Shown: positions 39,261-48,075 of the stretch, piece by piece
Layout: every line of letters starts with the position of its first letter
Position numbering within the stretch: the stretch's first letter is position 1
Assembly: GCA_934149165.1 (NCBI GenBank)
Contig: CAKPDY010000003.1
Coordinates: forward strand, 25,490 to 89,489
Source: an uncultured Clostridia bacterium
GTDB lineage: Bacteria > Bacillota > Clostridia > TANB77 > CAG-508
Direction: 5' to 3'
DNA: 64,000 nucleotides
Program-made: the position numbers and the translations under genes
Notes under the pieces: generated by a model
Told to the model about the DNA's origin: nothing
Databases searched by the model: none
Seen by the model: only the letters and a program-made list of their open reading frames with translations

Positions 39261-39713
39261 TCATCTCTTCTTATACAAAACAATTTCTGGATTTTCTCCA
39301 TTTGCACCATATTCACTTATAAGTAAAAAATCCATATTTGCAACTAATCCAAAGCATCTAATTAATTCTCCATCATTATATTCGCATTCAACTTGATTAC
39401 CTAAATAGATTTCATCATTATTTAGGAATTGCACTGTACTTCCGTTAGATAGCGGATATTTCAAATTTACAAAAGCTCCATTTAGTGGGATTAATTCTTT
39501 AATTTGGGGCACTCCTGATATTTTTAAATTATTAAATTCATCTATTAATTTATTTTTGAAAGCTTCGTAACTTTCTTTTCCTCCTGTTAATATATATTTT
39601 GCTATAAAACATTGTCTTCCAAAAGGGCATCCATTGGATTGTTTACATCCTTTGCAATTATTGTTTTTTCCATATCCGCAATTTTTACAATTTGCACCAC
39701 ATATTGAATCCAT
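39261..39713 (-). CDS. DUF3795-like cysteine-rich protein
   Basis: 150 residues from the ATG at 39713, chosen because GGAGG lies eight bases before it. The N-terminus is CGANCKNCGYGKNNNCKGC...GCPFGRQC, a metal-binding cysteine cluster, and the rest is a mixed fold ending EIVLYKKR. Function unknown. Confidence 0.65.
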   Translation of the reverse strand: MDSICGANCKNCGYGKNNNCKGCKQSNGCPFGRQCFIAKYILTGGKESYEAFKNKLIDEFNNLKISGVPQIKELIPLNGAFVNLKYPLSNGSTVQFLNNDEIYLGNQVECEYNDGELIRCFGLVANMDFLLISEYGANGENPEIVLYKKR

Positions 39714-39890
39714 ATAAGTTTCCTCCATTAATTATTTTTTTAGTTTTTTATTTATAATAATGTTTGCATTTTTCCAAAAACTTCTCCTAAGTGAACTGTT
39801 AATACTTCATTATTACAAAAGGGACATTTATAATGTCTTTTTGCTTTTTCAATAACTATATCCTTCAAATATTTTTCCTATAACTTACTA

Positions 39891-40949
39891 TTAATCATTC
39901 ACAATCCATTCGCCATTCTTTTTACTGTTCTTTCTTCCTATCAATCCTTTATTCTGCATTTCTGACATATAGCTTTTTACTGTTCTTACTGATTTATTAA
40001 TCTTTGTTGCTATTTCTTCTTGTGTTGCCCTAGGATTTTCTTTTACTATATTTATAATTGCCTGTTCTTCTAATGTTTGATTACTTGATTTTATCTCATT
40101 TTGATTTTCTTCTTGAACATAATCAATATGTGCATATCTATTTTTTAATTCATATTTATTTCCTGTAAGTAGGTTATAAAAAAATTTTTCTAAAAATGAT
40201 GTATCTTCAAATACATTCTTTTCAAAATTTTTATAGTTTGCTCTTACTAATGAATTTCTAAAATACCATGAATTATCTGCAAATACTTCATCGTTGATAT
40301 TAAATCCGAATGTTCTTAAATACTTAATTATAAATACTGCTATTGTTCTTGTATTTCCTTCACAGAATGGATGTACTTGCCATATATTTGATGTGAATCT
40401 GCATAAATGCTTAATTGATTCATCCAAACTTAAATCTTTATATGAGAAGTTCTTTTCCTGCTCAAAATCATATTCAATAGTTTCTTTTATCGTTTCATAT
40501 GGTGCATATATTACTGTATCTCCATTTAGTACCCATTCTCTTTTTGTAAAATTATAATTTCTGTATACTCCTGCTCCATCAAATATATCTTTAAATAATC
40601 TTTTATGAATATTTAGTAATTCTGTTGGAGCAAAATTAAATGCATTTTCACTTAGTAATTCTGCGATTCTAACTGCCACCTTATCTGCTTCTTCATTTTC
40701 TTTTTCAAAATTTTTTCTGTTTCCTTGAACTTCATAATATTCATCTATTCTTGTTTTAACTTCTTTTATATCTATATTTCCTTCAATGTGTTCTTTAGCC
40801 TGTTTAATTAAGTATTTTGAAGGTTTAAGTCCATCTACTTCTTGCAAACCAATTGCTGTTTCCCATATTTTTGTTTTCTCTACTTTGTTAGGTTCACCTT
40901 GCTTTATATATTCTGATAATTCTAAATTCCAGTCTTTTTCCTTATCCAT
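39891..40949 (-). CDS. Fic-family protein with C-terminal winged helix
   Basis: 352 residues. The Fic motif reads HPFCEGNTRT (near 198), with Thr where the second Gly of the canonical GNG/GNGR loop usually stands. It would transfer AMP or another nucleotide to a protein hydroxyl. Residues about 1-85 resemble an antitoxin-like (VbhA-type) N-terminal segment. Residues about 290-345 (EEQAIINIVKENPRATQEEIATKINKSVRTVKSYM) form a winged helix-turn-helix, suggesting it binds its own promoter. Confidence 0.85.
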   Translation of the reverse strand: MDKEKDWNLELSEYIKQGEPNKVEKTKIWETAIGLQEVDGLKPSKYLIKQAKEHIEGNIDIKEVKTRIDEYYEVQGNRKNFEKENEEADKVAVRIAELLSENAFNFAPTELLNIHKRLFKDIFDGAGVYRNYNFTKREWVLNGDTVIYAPYETIKETIEYDFEQEKNFSYKDLSLDESIKHLCRFTSNIWQVHPFCEGNTRTIAVFIIKYLRTFGFNINDEVFADNSWYFRNSLVRANYKNFEKNVFEDTSFLEKFFYNLLTGNKYELKNRYAHIDYVQEENQNEIKSSNQTLEEQAIINIVKENPRATQEEIATKINKSVRTVKSYMSEMQNKGLIGRKNSKKNGEWIVND

Positions 40950-40970
40950 AAATTGCCTCCTACATATATT

Positions 40971-40999
40971 ATTATATCATTTCTTATATATTAAATCAA
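40971..40999 (-). promoter_or_regulatory. Promoter of the fic gene
   Basis: Minus-strand TTGATT (40994-40999) and TATAAT (40971-40976), spacer 17. Confidence 0.7.
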
Positions 41000-41005
41000 T
41001 ATTTA

Positions 41006-41024
41006 TAGTGCAAATTTTGCACTA
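41006..41024. promoter_or_regulatory. Palindromic operator upstream of fic
   Basis: Perfect palindrome TAGTGCAAA-T-TTTGCACTA just upstream of the -35 box. The core AGTGCAA recurs as an inverted pair at 41867-41908 and singly at 41039-41046. Confidence 0.6.
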
Positions 41025-41169
41025 TATTTTTTGTGTTTTTGCACTTTAATTTATAGCAATTGTGCTTTAAATTTTTACTGTTTTTTCAATTTCAAAAACT
41101 TTCGGTGATTTTTCGCCACTTTTTTAGGGAAATAAATAAATTAAGGGAATTTGAATTTCTTGATAATTC

Positions 41170-41215
41170 GGGTTGCGGGGGTAAGACTGGAACTATTGAC
41201 CTTCGGGTTATGAGC
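41170..41215 (-). other. Decayed 3' half of a tRNA-Met, candidate attachment-site scar
   Basis: Minus strand reads GCTCATAACCCGAAGGTC, the anticodon arm and variable loop of a CAU tRNA, then AATAGTTCCAGTC, a T-loop, and ACCCCCGCAACCC, a 3' acceptor-like end. The 5' half is absent and the T-stem no longer pairs fully. Integrases of ICEs and prophages duplicate exactly this part of a tRNA. It is not a functional tRNA. Confidence 0.55.
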
Positions 41216-41312
41216 GAGGTTTGACGCATTTTTGTAGTTTTGTGAAAATTAGAGTTTTTGTTGGTATTTCAGCATTTACAAGAGTTTTAGTTTACAGAAC
41301 ATTTGTGCATTT

Positions 41313-41420
41313 TTAGGGCATTTTTGGAGAAGATTTTACCCAATTTTTACCCAATGGGTATGGTACGTTTGTTCTTACAAAATTGGCTCTTGTAAAAGAT
41401 ATTTTTATTGAGAAAAATTT
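41313..41420 (-). pseudogene. C-terminal remnant of a tyrosine integrase
   Basis: A minus-strand frame reads RTNVPYPLGKNWVKSSPKMP and then stop at 41313. This resembles the last residues of clostridial phage/ICE tyrosine recombinases. It lies about 100 bp from the tRNA remnant, the normal spacing of an integrase end and its att site. No upstream catalytic core remains, so this is weak by sequence but supported by position. Confidence 0.35.
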
Positions 41421-41443
41421 TAATTTTTGGGAGGATTTAGATT

Positions 41444-41737
41444 ATGAATAATTTAAGAGAGGTTAATGATGATATTTTGAAAGATTGGTTAGAATTTAGA
41501 GAGGAAGCTTTGTATTGCACTTTAAGTGCTGAGGACAAAAAGCATTTTGTTTATTTTGATGAGATTTCTGAAAAAATTTTAAAGAATGTTCCAGAACAAA
41601 ATAAAAAGTACGTTAAGAAACAACTTGATCTTCTTGATGAGAATTTTATGGATTATTTATATTACTGGAATGAGAAATACTATAGAAATGGATTTGTAGA
41701 TGGAAGTCAGCTAGTTATGGGATGTTTTGATGAATAA
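41444..41737 (+). CDS. DUF6809-like small protein of mobile elements
   Basis: 97 residues after GGGAGG. YWNEKYYRNGFVDGSQLVMGCF near the C-terminus is the pattern of small proteins common in clostridial integrative elements. The rest is acidic and helical. Function unknown; it marks the left edge of the island. Confidence 0.6.
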   Translation: MNNLREVNDDILKDWLEFREEALYCTLSAEDKKHFVYFDEISEKILKNVPEQNKKYVKKQLDLLDENFMDYLYYWNEKYYRNGFVDGSQLVMGCFDE

Positions 41738-41808
41738 TATATTGCATTATTTATAAATCTATAGTATTATAATTTTAACTTAACTACCATGTTGTAGTAA
41801 AAGATTCT

Positions 41809-41846
41809 AAAAGCGTTATTGATAGCAACAAATCAATAACGCTTTT
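41809..41846 (+). terminator. Terminator hairpin
   Basis: Arms AAAAGCGTTATTGAT (41809-41823) and ATCAATAACGCTTTT (41832-41846), followed by TGCTTTATG. Confidence 0.8.
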
Positions 41847-41866
41847 TGCTTTATGCTTATAATCTT

Positions 41867-41908
41867 AAAGTGCAATTTTTGAACTTTAAGATACAAAAAT
41901 TGCACTTT
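41867..41908. repeat. Inverted AAAGTGCAATTTTTG repeat
   Basis: Arms 41867-41881 and 41894-41908 are exact complements. It lies 15 bp past the yafQ stop and shares the AGTGCAA core with the fic operator, so it may be a regulator site as well as a hairpin. Confidence 0.6.
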
Positions 41909-41922
41909 GAAATTATATGTTT

Positions 41923-42196
41923 TTAAAATAAGTCTGAATGTGAACCTGTTCTATATGCTGTTAATACTAATTCACCTTTATCTATTTTATAAATTAAAAG
42001 CCAATCAGGTTGTATATGACATTCTCTGTATCCGTTTATATTCTCCTGCCAAATAATGGTCTTTATACTTTTCAGGCAATGTTTGTTCGTTAGCAAGCAT
42101 ATCAACAACTTCTTGTAATAGTTTTAGATTAAGACCTCTCTTTTTTATTAATTTATAATCTTTTTTAAATAAATTAGTATATTTTACTGTTAACAA
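41923..42196 (-). CDS. yafQ: YafQ/RelE-type mRNA interferase, +1 frameshift at CGGA
   Basis: Joined across 42031-42034 the gene gives a normal 90-residue YafQ: MLTVKYTNLFKKDYKLIKKRG, AGEYKGYRECHIQPDWLLIYKI and AYRTGSHSDLF, with the catalytic histidines in ECHIQPDW and GSHSDLF. It cleaves mRNA on ribosomes. I take the TTG at 42196 as start, eight bases after AGAGGA and just past the antitoxin stop. In the original frame the protein ends after nine more codons and lacks the active site. So the toxin is made only if the frame changes, or it is inactive. Confidence 0.85.
42031..42034 (-). other. Frameshift site 3: CGGA in yafQ
   Basis: Original-frame codons GAA TAT AAA CGG ATA CAG; skipping the C gives AAA GGA TAC AGA GAA TGT, that is K-G-Y-R-E-C, as in intact YafQ proteins. 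Confidence 0.85.
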
Positions 42197-42201
42197 ATTT
42201 A

Positions 42202-42468
42202 TCAATCCTCTTTCTCTAAATCTTTCCACATTTCATCTAAATTAGTATATCCTTTGCTTAATCCTATTCCCTTTTCTGCATCTTCAATAGCTTTTATAGT
42301 TTCTGCATTTAGTTTTGGTACTTTTATTTCAAATGGAATGCTTTCAGTTAAGATTATTTGTCTTAATAACATATTGATAACATTTGTAAAATTTGTTCCA
42401 AGATAATCAAGAGTCTCTTTAGCTTGTTCTTTTATTTTTTCATCTACATTAACATTAATTGTAGCCAT
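42202..42468 (-). CDS. dinJ: DinJ/RelB-type antitoxin
   Basis: 88 residues. The N-terminal ribbon-helix-helix (MATINVNVDEKIKEQAKETLDYLGTNFTNVINMLLRQII) binds DNA, and the C-terminal part (GIGLSKGYTNLDEMWKDLE) wraps the toxin. GGAGGTGAT precedes the ATG. It overlaps the toxin's ribosome site. Confidence 0.9.
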   Translation of the reverse strand: MATINVNVDEKIKEQAKETLDYLGTNFTNVINMLLRQIILTESIPFEIKVPKLNAETIKAIEDAEKGIGLSKGYTNLDEMWKDLEKED

Positions 42469-42498
42469 AATATCACCTCCATGATATATTATATGTAT

Positions 42499-42527
42499 AT
42501 TATAGCATATTATGCGTATATTATCAA
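42499..42527 (-). promoter_or_regulatory. dinJ-yafQ promoter with operator in the spacer
   Basis: Minus-strand TTGATA (42522-42527) and TATAAT (42499-42504), spacer 17. The spacer contains the palindrome GCATATTATGC (42505-42515), well placed for autorepression by the antitoxin complex. Confidence 0.7.
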
Positions 42528-42554
42528 TATATTATATGTATTTTTTTGTATTTT

Positions 42555-43322
42555 TTATTCAAATATGCTTTTAAACTCTAAAGGTATTATATCTTCATAT
42601 AATAAAACATATTTATCATTTACTTGTTTATTATCATGATAATGTCCGAAATACCATTTCTTGAAATTTAATTTTTCTGATATTTCTTGTAAATAATCAG
42701 TTAAATAATCCTTTTTATATGTTCCTCCACCAAGTAGTGCTTGAATATTTGTTGGGCAACAATGAGAAATTACATAGTCAACTTTATAATTTACTTTTTC
42801 TAGATTATTTATACCATTTTTCATTTCTTCTTCAGTTGGTAATTCTAAATCCCACCATGAAAAATCTCTTATTCTAAAATATGCTCCTCTTTTTCGATAT
42901 TCATATATTCTTTCTTCTTCGTCTAAGTTTAATATTCCATCTTGAATATCATGAGATTTAGCACCACCAAATGCAAAGAATTTTTTTCCATCAATATCAA
43001 ATATTTCTCCACGCATCAGATGTAATACTGAATCTCTGATTTTATGTACTTTTCCACCATGCCATTCTTCTACTGGATATTCATTATATAATCTTGTATA
43101 GTTTTCGTGATTTCCATCAACAAATAAAGTAGTAAAATTTTTATTATTCAACCAATCTAATACTTCTTTTTCTCTGCTGCTTTCTTCTTCAAATGTCCAT
43201 ACACCACCAAAATCACCACATATTATCACATAGTCATTCTTTGTCATTTCGGCTTGTATTGGAAATTGGTCTTCAGTAAATCTTATAAAATCCGAATGGG
43301 TGTCACCTGTAATATAAATCAT
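42555..43322 (-). CDS. Metallophosphoesterase
   Basis: 255 residues with calcineurin-like metal motifs: MIYITGDTHSD, IICGDFGGVW, DGNHENYTRLY, SHCCPTN and GHYHDN. Substrate unknown; it may be a phosphatase or a 2',3'-cyclic phosphodiesterase. It follows the SMEK-STAND gene by 34 bp on the same strand, so it may share the transcript. Confidence 0.85.
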   Translation of the reverse strand: MIYITGDTHSDFIRFTEDQFPIQAEMTKNDYVIICGDFGGVWTFEEESSREKEVLDWLNNKNFTTLFVDGNHENYTRLYNEYPVEEWHGGKVHKIRDSVLHLMRGEIFDIDGKKFFAFGGAKSHDIQDGILNLDEEERIYEYRKRGAYFRIRDFSWWDLELPTEEEMKNGINNLEKVNYKVDYVISHCCPTNIQALLGGGTYKKDYLTDYLQEISEKLNFKKWYFGHYHDNKQVNDKYVLLYEDIIPLEFKSIFE

Positions 43323-43356
43323 ATATTTACCTCATTTCTTTGATAATTATTTTATC

Positions 43357-46300
43357 TTAATGTATTCTAAACTCATCAAGAAGTACTCCTGCTTTTTCAT
43401 AATTTAATTCTATTAATATCTTTAAAACATTTTCATATGCTTCTATAAAATCATTATCGCCCTTTATTTCATCACTAAAATCAACAAAAGCTTTAGTAAT
43501 AATTCTATCTATAATTATTTTTGTATCACCATCAAATTTATCTTTTAAATTATCTTTATTATAATCCAATATCTCTTTAACAGCTATCATAATTTCAGGC
43601 AACACTTCATCTATCTTTAGCAAATAAATTGTCCTCATTGAATCTTTTATATCATATTTTCCATATTTTCCAAGCTGTGTATTTAGAAATATTTTGTCCA
43701 TATATTCATAATGTGTTTTTATTTCATTAGGCGTCCATCTATCATGTTTTCTTGGAGATAAATATAAACATTTACACAATTCTTGTCTTAAATAATCAAA
43801 AGTAATATTCTCAATTTTTAATTCAATATATTTTATTTTTTCTTCAATATTTGATCTTAAGACTCTATTATTATAAGCATCAACGTAATATGCACTAAAA
43901 CAATTTAAAATATCTTCATAAAACTCAATAGAGTCCTTTTTTAAATTAGAAAAATCCATATCGTCAAATAACAAATCAATAATTTTTTTATAGTTACCTT
44001 CATCGTGCATCAATTCTCTTTCAAATAAACTTACAATATCATAAATTTCATACACATCTATAATATCATGTTTAAATGAATTTGAATCATCATTTTTTAT
44101 ATCTATAATTGTCTTTATTATTTCTTTTATAACTTTACAAAATAAATCATCTTCAAATTTTTTACCACAATTAGCTACATAGCATAAATTTTTTATATCA
44201 TAGTCATTGATGCAAAACTCTCCTATGTCTAAGTCTTTCTCTAAATATAAATATTTTTCTATTATTCGTTTTTTACAACTCTTGTATAAATCTGATTTTT
44301 CTTGTTTTATATAGACATCTACTCCATCTAATCTAGGAACTCTATTGGGAGCAAATATATAAGTATTATCTCTATGTTTAATATAATATTTAGCATTATA
44401 CATCTGATGTTTCATTTCATCTTCTGATAATTTTACAATTGTATTAAATAATATATTTGATAATTTACTATCATCTTGCAAATACTTTATCAGCTCTCTT
44501 CTAATATTGTTAATAATTCCATCATTTCCATTTGAATTAATAATGTCTAAAACTATAAGTTTTATCTTGTTTTTTATTTTTAAAGAAATGTCTGAATATA
44601 ATTGCTCTATTAATTTAGGAATCAATACAGGTTCAAATATAAAGCTCTTATTTCTAAAAATTTGCCTTATTCCATCAATCCAATACATACAATAACTATT
44701 TCTTTTTTCAACAGGCACATTATCTTGAGTTAATACTTTTGATATTAACCCAATAATTACTGATTCAAGTCCAATTGATTCGGAATAATTATTATTTTTT
44801 AATTCTGTAAATTCATCAATAACACTTATCAATAACTGAGTGCACTCTTTTTCTTCTTTTAAATTGTCCATGCATTTTTTTAATTTTAATATCATGTCAT
44901 CATTTATTAAATGCTTTTTTTCATGTTCTTCAACTACTTTTTTGGCTTCTCCTGTAATATTAGACTCAATACTAAAAACATTTTCATTCAATTGTTTTAT
45001 CTCAGCATTTCTAAAGTCCATTTTTTGAATCTGAAGATACTTAGTTGCATTTTCTTTATCATTACTAACAATAGAATATAGATAATCTAATATTTTATAG
45101 CATTTTTCTTTTATTTTTAAATTTCCATTTATTTGTATATCTTGCACATATTGTTCTATACTAACACCACATTTTGAATCTTTTAAATATCTTTCTCTTA
45201 ATTTTGGAATTCCCACTTTTAAAAGTATTTGTTTTTTTAACATTTCTAATTGTGGATTTGTTTTATACATTGTAAATCTATGAAAATCCCATTCCACAAT
45301 ATCAATACTAGAAATCAAATCAACTGCATAACCAGGAAACTCATTTTGATAATGCAACCCGATATTTTCTATTATTGTTAATAATATGATATTATTTGAT
45401 TTTTTATAAATAATATCTTTTACATATTCTAAAAATTTGAATACATTCTTGCTCGATATATTTCGATCAATGTAATTAATCATTGCTTCTTTAATATTAT
45501 AAACAATATCACTTAATAGTGTATGAACATGATGTTCTTCAGCACATCCTATCCACATATCAGGATTTCCATAATATTCTCTTTCTAAATAATTTTCATC
45601 AACAAAAATCAATTTTATCTTTTTTACTCTTTCTGGACAATTCTGAATATAATTCTCAATACATTCATTTACAAAATTTATTGCCCATTCAACCCCAAAA
45701 TAAAAATTATTTCTAAACAAATTCCATAGAAAAATATTATCATTAATGCTAGAATATGAATAATCATAATCATCACTTAATCCGTATAAATCATTTTCTC
45801 TAGGATAAATTCCTTTATCTTCGTTATCTTCTTTCCATATTAAAACTGCCATATTGCACAATCTTTCTGTAAGATTGACTGTAAGCTGTGGCCATGAATT
45901 TTTTATTACAAATTCGATAATTATTTCTGCTATTCTTTTCTTATCTCTATCAGTACTATTATAATTATTAATTAAATTATCAAAAAATCGTTCTATCCAT
46001 TCTTTACAATAATTTGATAGTTTAAAAGTAACAATTAAGCAATCACTTATTTCATCTAATATATTAAATGAGCTATTTTCCATAGATTTTTCAATATAAT
46101 ATTTCATAATTTCACATGCTTTTTTAGAAATATTCTCATCTTTTTTCTTTTGTGTTGTATAATCTAAACATAATTTAATAATTTTACTTTTATCTATATT
46201 ATTTTTAAATATATTATTTTTTTCTATAATATTTATTATATTTGATCTTCCTACTCCTACTGGTACAAGTTGCACGTCATACCATTGATCATAGTTTATA

Positions 46301-48072
46301 ATTTTGGCACCATATGCATATAAATTGGTAACATCAATAAATTCTATTAATAATTTATTTCTTATGATTTCAATCTCATTCTCTTCAAAAAAAGAAGTAC
46401 TATAATCTGATTTTACAATTCCTATTTCCGTTTGTTTTTTCCATTCTTCAGATATTTTATTATAAAATATTAAATTATATATAAACTTGTTTCTATTATC
46501 TTTAGCTAATAATTTATTAGCCATCCATATTTGATATCTTCGATAAACGCATCTTCCTATTTTATCTATATCTTTATAAAAGTTCTCATATTTGCCTTTA
46601 CACTCATTAAATAATTTATCAAAATAGTTTTCGAAACAAATATCTTCATATATATCATATTTTAACCTTATACCTTCTGAATTAGATATAATAATTCCTT
46701 CAGTAATCAAAGCATTTACAATATTTGCATCAAGCTCATTTTTATTTATCCCTAATGTGAAATTTTTTGCTCTATCAAATGCAATTTTATTTATTGTTTT
46801 CTCTATTTCATTAATTTTTATATCGTACTTTTTTTGTTTATCTTTTAAGCAAATAATATTATCCCATATATATTCTCTAAACTTATTTATATCAGTTATC
46901 TCATCTATATCTATTGCTTCTTTTATAATTATATTTATATAGAATGGCGTTTTTAATAAATCTGAATATTTTTCATTTTCAGACATCTTCTTTAAAATAG
47001 AATATTTATTTTTTAATAAGTCTAATTCCTTTTTATTAATTTCACTAACATCATAAGACACTATGCTATACTTTGATTCTAGTTTTATAAAAGCATTTTT
47101 ATCGCTTGTCCTGCATGATGTTATAATATATGCATTTTCATATTTTTGAACCATATTGTATAGAGAATCTAACAAATCTAATTTTGTTTTAGGTGCATCA
47201 GCAATAAATTCTAAAGCGTCGATTAAAAAAACTATTTTTTTACCATTAAGACATTCTATAATCTTTCTAATATCTAAATTCCATATTTTATCTATATCAT
47301 TCTCCTCTAAAAATCTCTCTGCACGTGCATACAAAACTATATCTTCATTTTCAATGCATTTTTTGCAAATTACAGTTTTTCCTACACCTTCTCTTCCTTG
47401 TATTGAAATAAACCTATAATTATCATTTTTTATTCTATCTACCAATTCTTTCCTATCAATTTCATACTCACTATTAATTTTCGTTTCTATATTATTAATT
47501 CCTACATTTTTACTAATATCAAGTGCTTCTTCAAGCTTTCTTATACATTCATTATAATTTTCTACATCATTCTTCATTAAATCATATAATTGTTCTTGAA
47601 AATTCAAATCCGTTTGCGCTCTATTTATAATATCTTCAGTTGTAATCAAGTTCTTTTCCTTTATAAATGAAATATTTCCAATTTGATTTTGCCCAGTATA
47701 ATCTTTAACATTGTTTACACTATCATTATGTAATACAAAAAAATATGCACTATTAATTTTCTCAAATCTATTAGTTTTATCATCTCTAATATTCTCTAAC
47801 GTTTTCTTTATTTTTTGATGTACATCTCTTGTAGTGCTTACTTGCACATAAATACTTTTATCTTCAGATATTAAATCAAAATATGGAAAATTACAAATAT
47901 TATTTAAGTTGTGAAAATCCATATTATAATATAATTTGCAAACTTGTTCTGCAAATAGTTCAAACATTTTTGCATTATCTAATAATCCATTTTTGTTTGC
48001 CAATTCAATCTTTTGTTTATATACAGATAAATACTCTATGATATATTTCATTCTATCATCAGAATACAACAT
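43357..48072 (-). CDS. Large STAND NTPase with N-terminal SMEK-type domain, candidate defence protein
   Basis: 1571 residues. Residues 1-180 begin with a helix and then FELFAEQVCKLYYNMDFHNLN, FPYFDLISEDKSIYVQVSTT, the arrangement of the SMEK domain seen at the N-terminus of defence-associated NTPases. The P-loop is QGREGVGKT (near 225), Walker B is KKIVFLIDALEF (near 277) and IITSCRTS (near 315) follows, as in STAND ATPases. The remaining 1000 residues are helical and resemble sensor repeats. Such proteins sense phage or foreign products and activate an effector. The start is 3 bp after the HNH gene's stop, so the two are a unit. Confidence 0.75.
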   Translation of the reverse strand: MLYSDDRMKYIIEYLSVYKQKIELANKNGLLDNAKMFELFAEQVCKLYYNMDFHNLNNICNFPYFDLISEDKSIYVQVSTTRDVHQKIKKTLENIRDDKTNRFEKINSAYFFVLHNDSVNNVKDYTGQNQIGNISFIKEKNLITTEDIINRAQTDLNFQEQLYDLMKNDVENYNECIRKLEEALDISKNVGINNIETKINSEYEIDRKELVDRIKNDNYRFISIQGREGVGKTVICKKCIENEDIVLYARAERFLEENDIDKIWNLDIRKIIECLNGKKIVFLIDALEFIADAPKTKLDLLDSLYNMVQKYENAYIITSCRTSDKNAFIKLESKYSIVSYDVSEINKKELDLLKNKYSILKKMSENEKYSDLLKTPFYINIIIKEAIDIDEITDINKFREYIWDNIICLKDKQKKYDIKINEIEKTINKIAFDRAKNFTLGINKNELDANIVNALITEGIIISNSEGIRLKYDIYEDICFENYFDKLFNECKGKYENFYKDIDKIGRCVYRRYQIWMANKLLAKDNRNKFIYNLIFYNKISEEWKKQTEIGIVKSDYSTSFFEENEIEIIRNKLLIEFIDVTNLYAYGAKIINYDQWYDVQLVPVGVGRSNIINIIEKNNIFKNNIDKSKIIKLCLDYTTQKKKDENISKKACEIMKYYIEKSMENSSFNILDEISDCLIVTFKLSNYCKEWIERFFDNLINNYNSTDRDKKRIAEIIIEFVIKNSWPQLTVNLTERLCNMAVLIWKEDNEDKGIYPRENDLYGLSDDYDYSYSSINDNIFLWNLFRNNFYFGVEWAINFVNECIENYIQNCPERVKKIKLIFVDENYLEREYYGNPDMWIGCAEEHHVHTLLSDIVYNIKEAMINYIDRNISSKNVFKFLEYVKDIIYKKSNNIILLTIIENIGLHYQNEFPGYAVDLISSIDIVEWDFHRFTMYKTNPQLEMLKKQILLKVGIPKLRERYLKDSKCGVSIEQYVQDIQINGNLKIKEKCYKILDYLYSIVSNDKENATKYLQIQKMDFRNAEIKQLNENVFSIESNITGEAKKVVEEHEKKHLINDDMILKLKKCMDNLKEEKECTQLLISVIDEFTELKNNNYSESIGLESVIIGLISKVLTQDNVPVEKRNSYCMYWIDGIRQIFRNKSFIFEPVLIPKLIEQLYSDISLKIKNKIKLIVLDIINSNGNDGIINNIRRELIKYLQDDSKLSNILFNTIVKLSEDEMKHQMYNAKYYIKHRDNTYIFAPNRVPRLDGVDVYIKQEKSDLYKSCKKRIIEKYLYLEKDLDIGEFCINDYDIKNLCYVANCGKKFEDDLFCKVIKEIIKTIIDIKNDDSNSFKHDIIDVYEIYDIVSLFERELMHDEGNYKKIIDLLFDDMDFSNLKKDSIEFYEDILNCFSAYYVDAYNNRVLRSNIEEKIKYIELKIENITFDYLRQELCKCLYLSPRKHDRWTPNEIKTHYEYMDKIFLNTQLGKYGKYDIKDSMRTIYLLKIDEVLPEIMIAVKEILDYNKDNLKDKFDGDTKIIIDRIITKAFVDFSDEIKGDNDFIEAYENVLKILIELNYEKAGVLLDEFRIH

Positions 48073-48075
48073 ATC

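Noticed and set aside
41170..41215. Intact tRNA-Met gene
   Set aside because: The 5' half, D-arm and acceptor pairing are absent and the T-stem is broken.
41867..41908. Simple terminator for yafQ
   Set aside because: No T-run follows either arm; the shared AGTGCAA core suggests a protein-binding site, though a hairpin role is not excluded.
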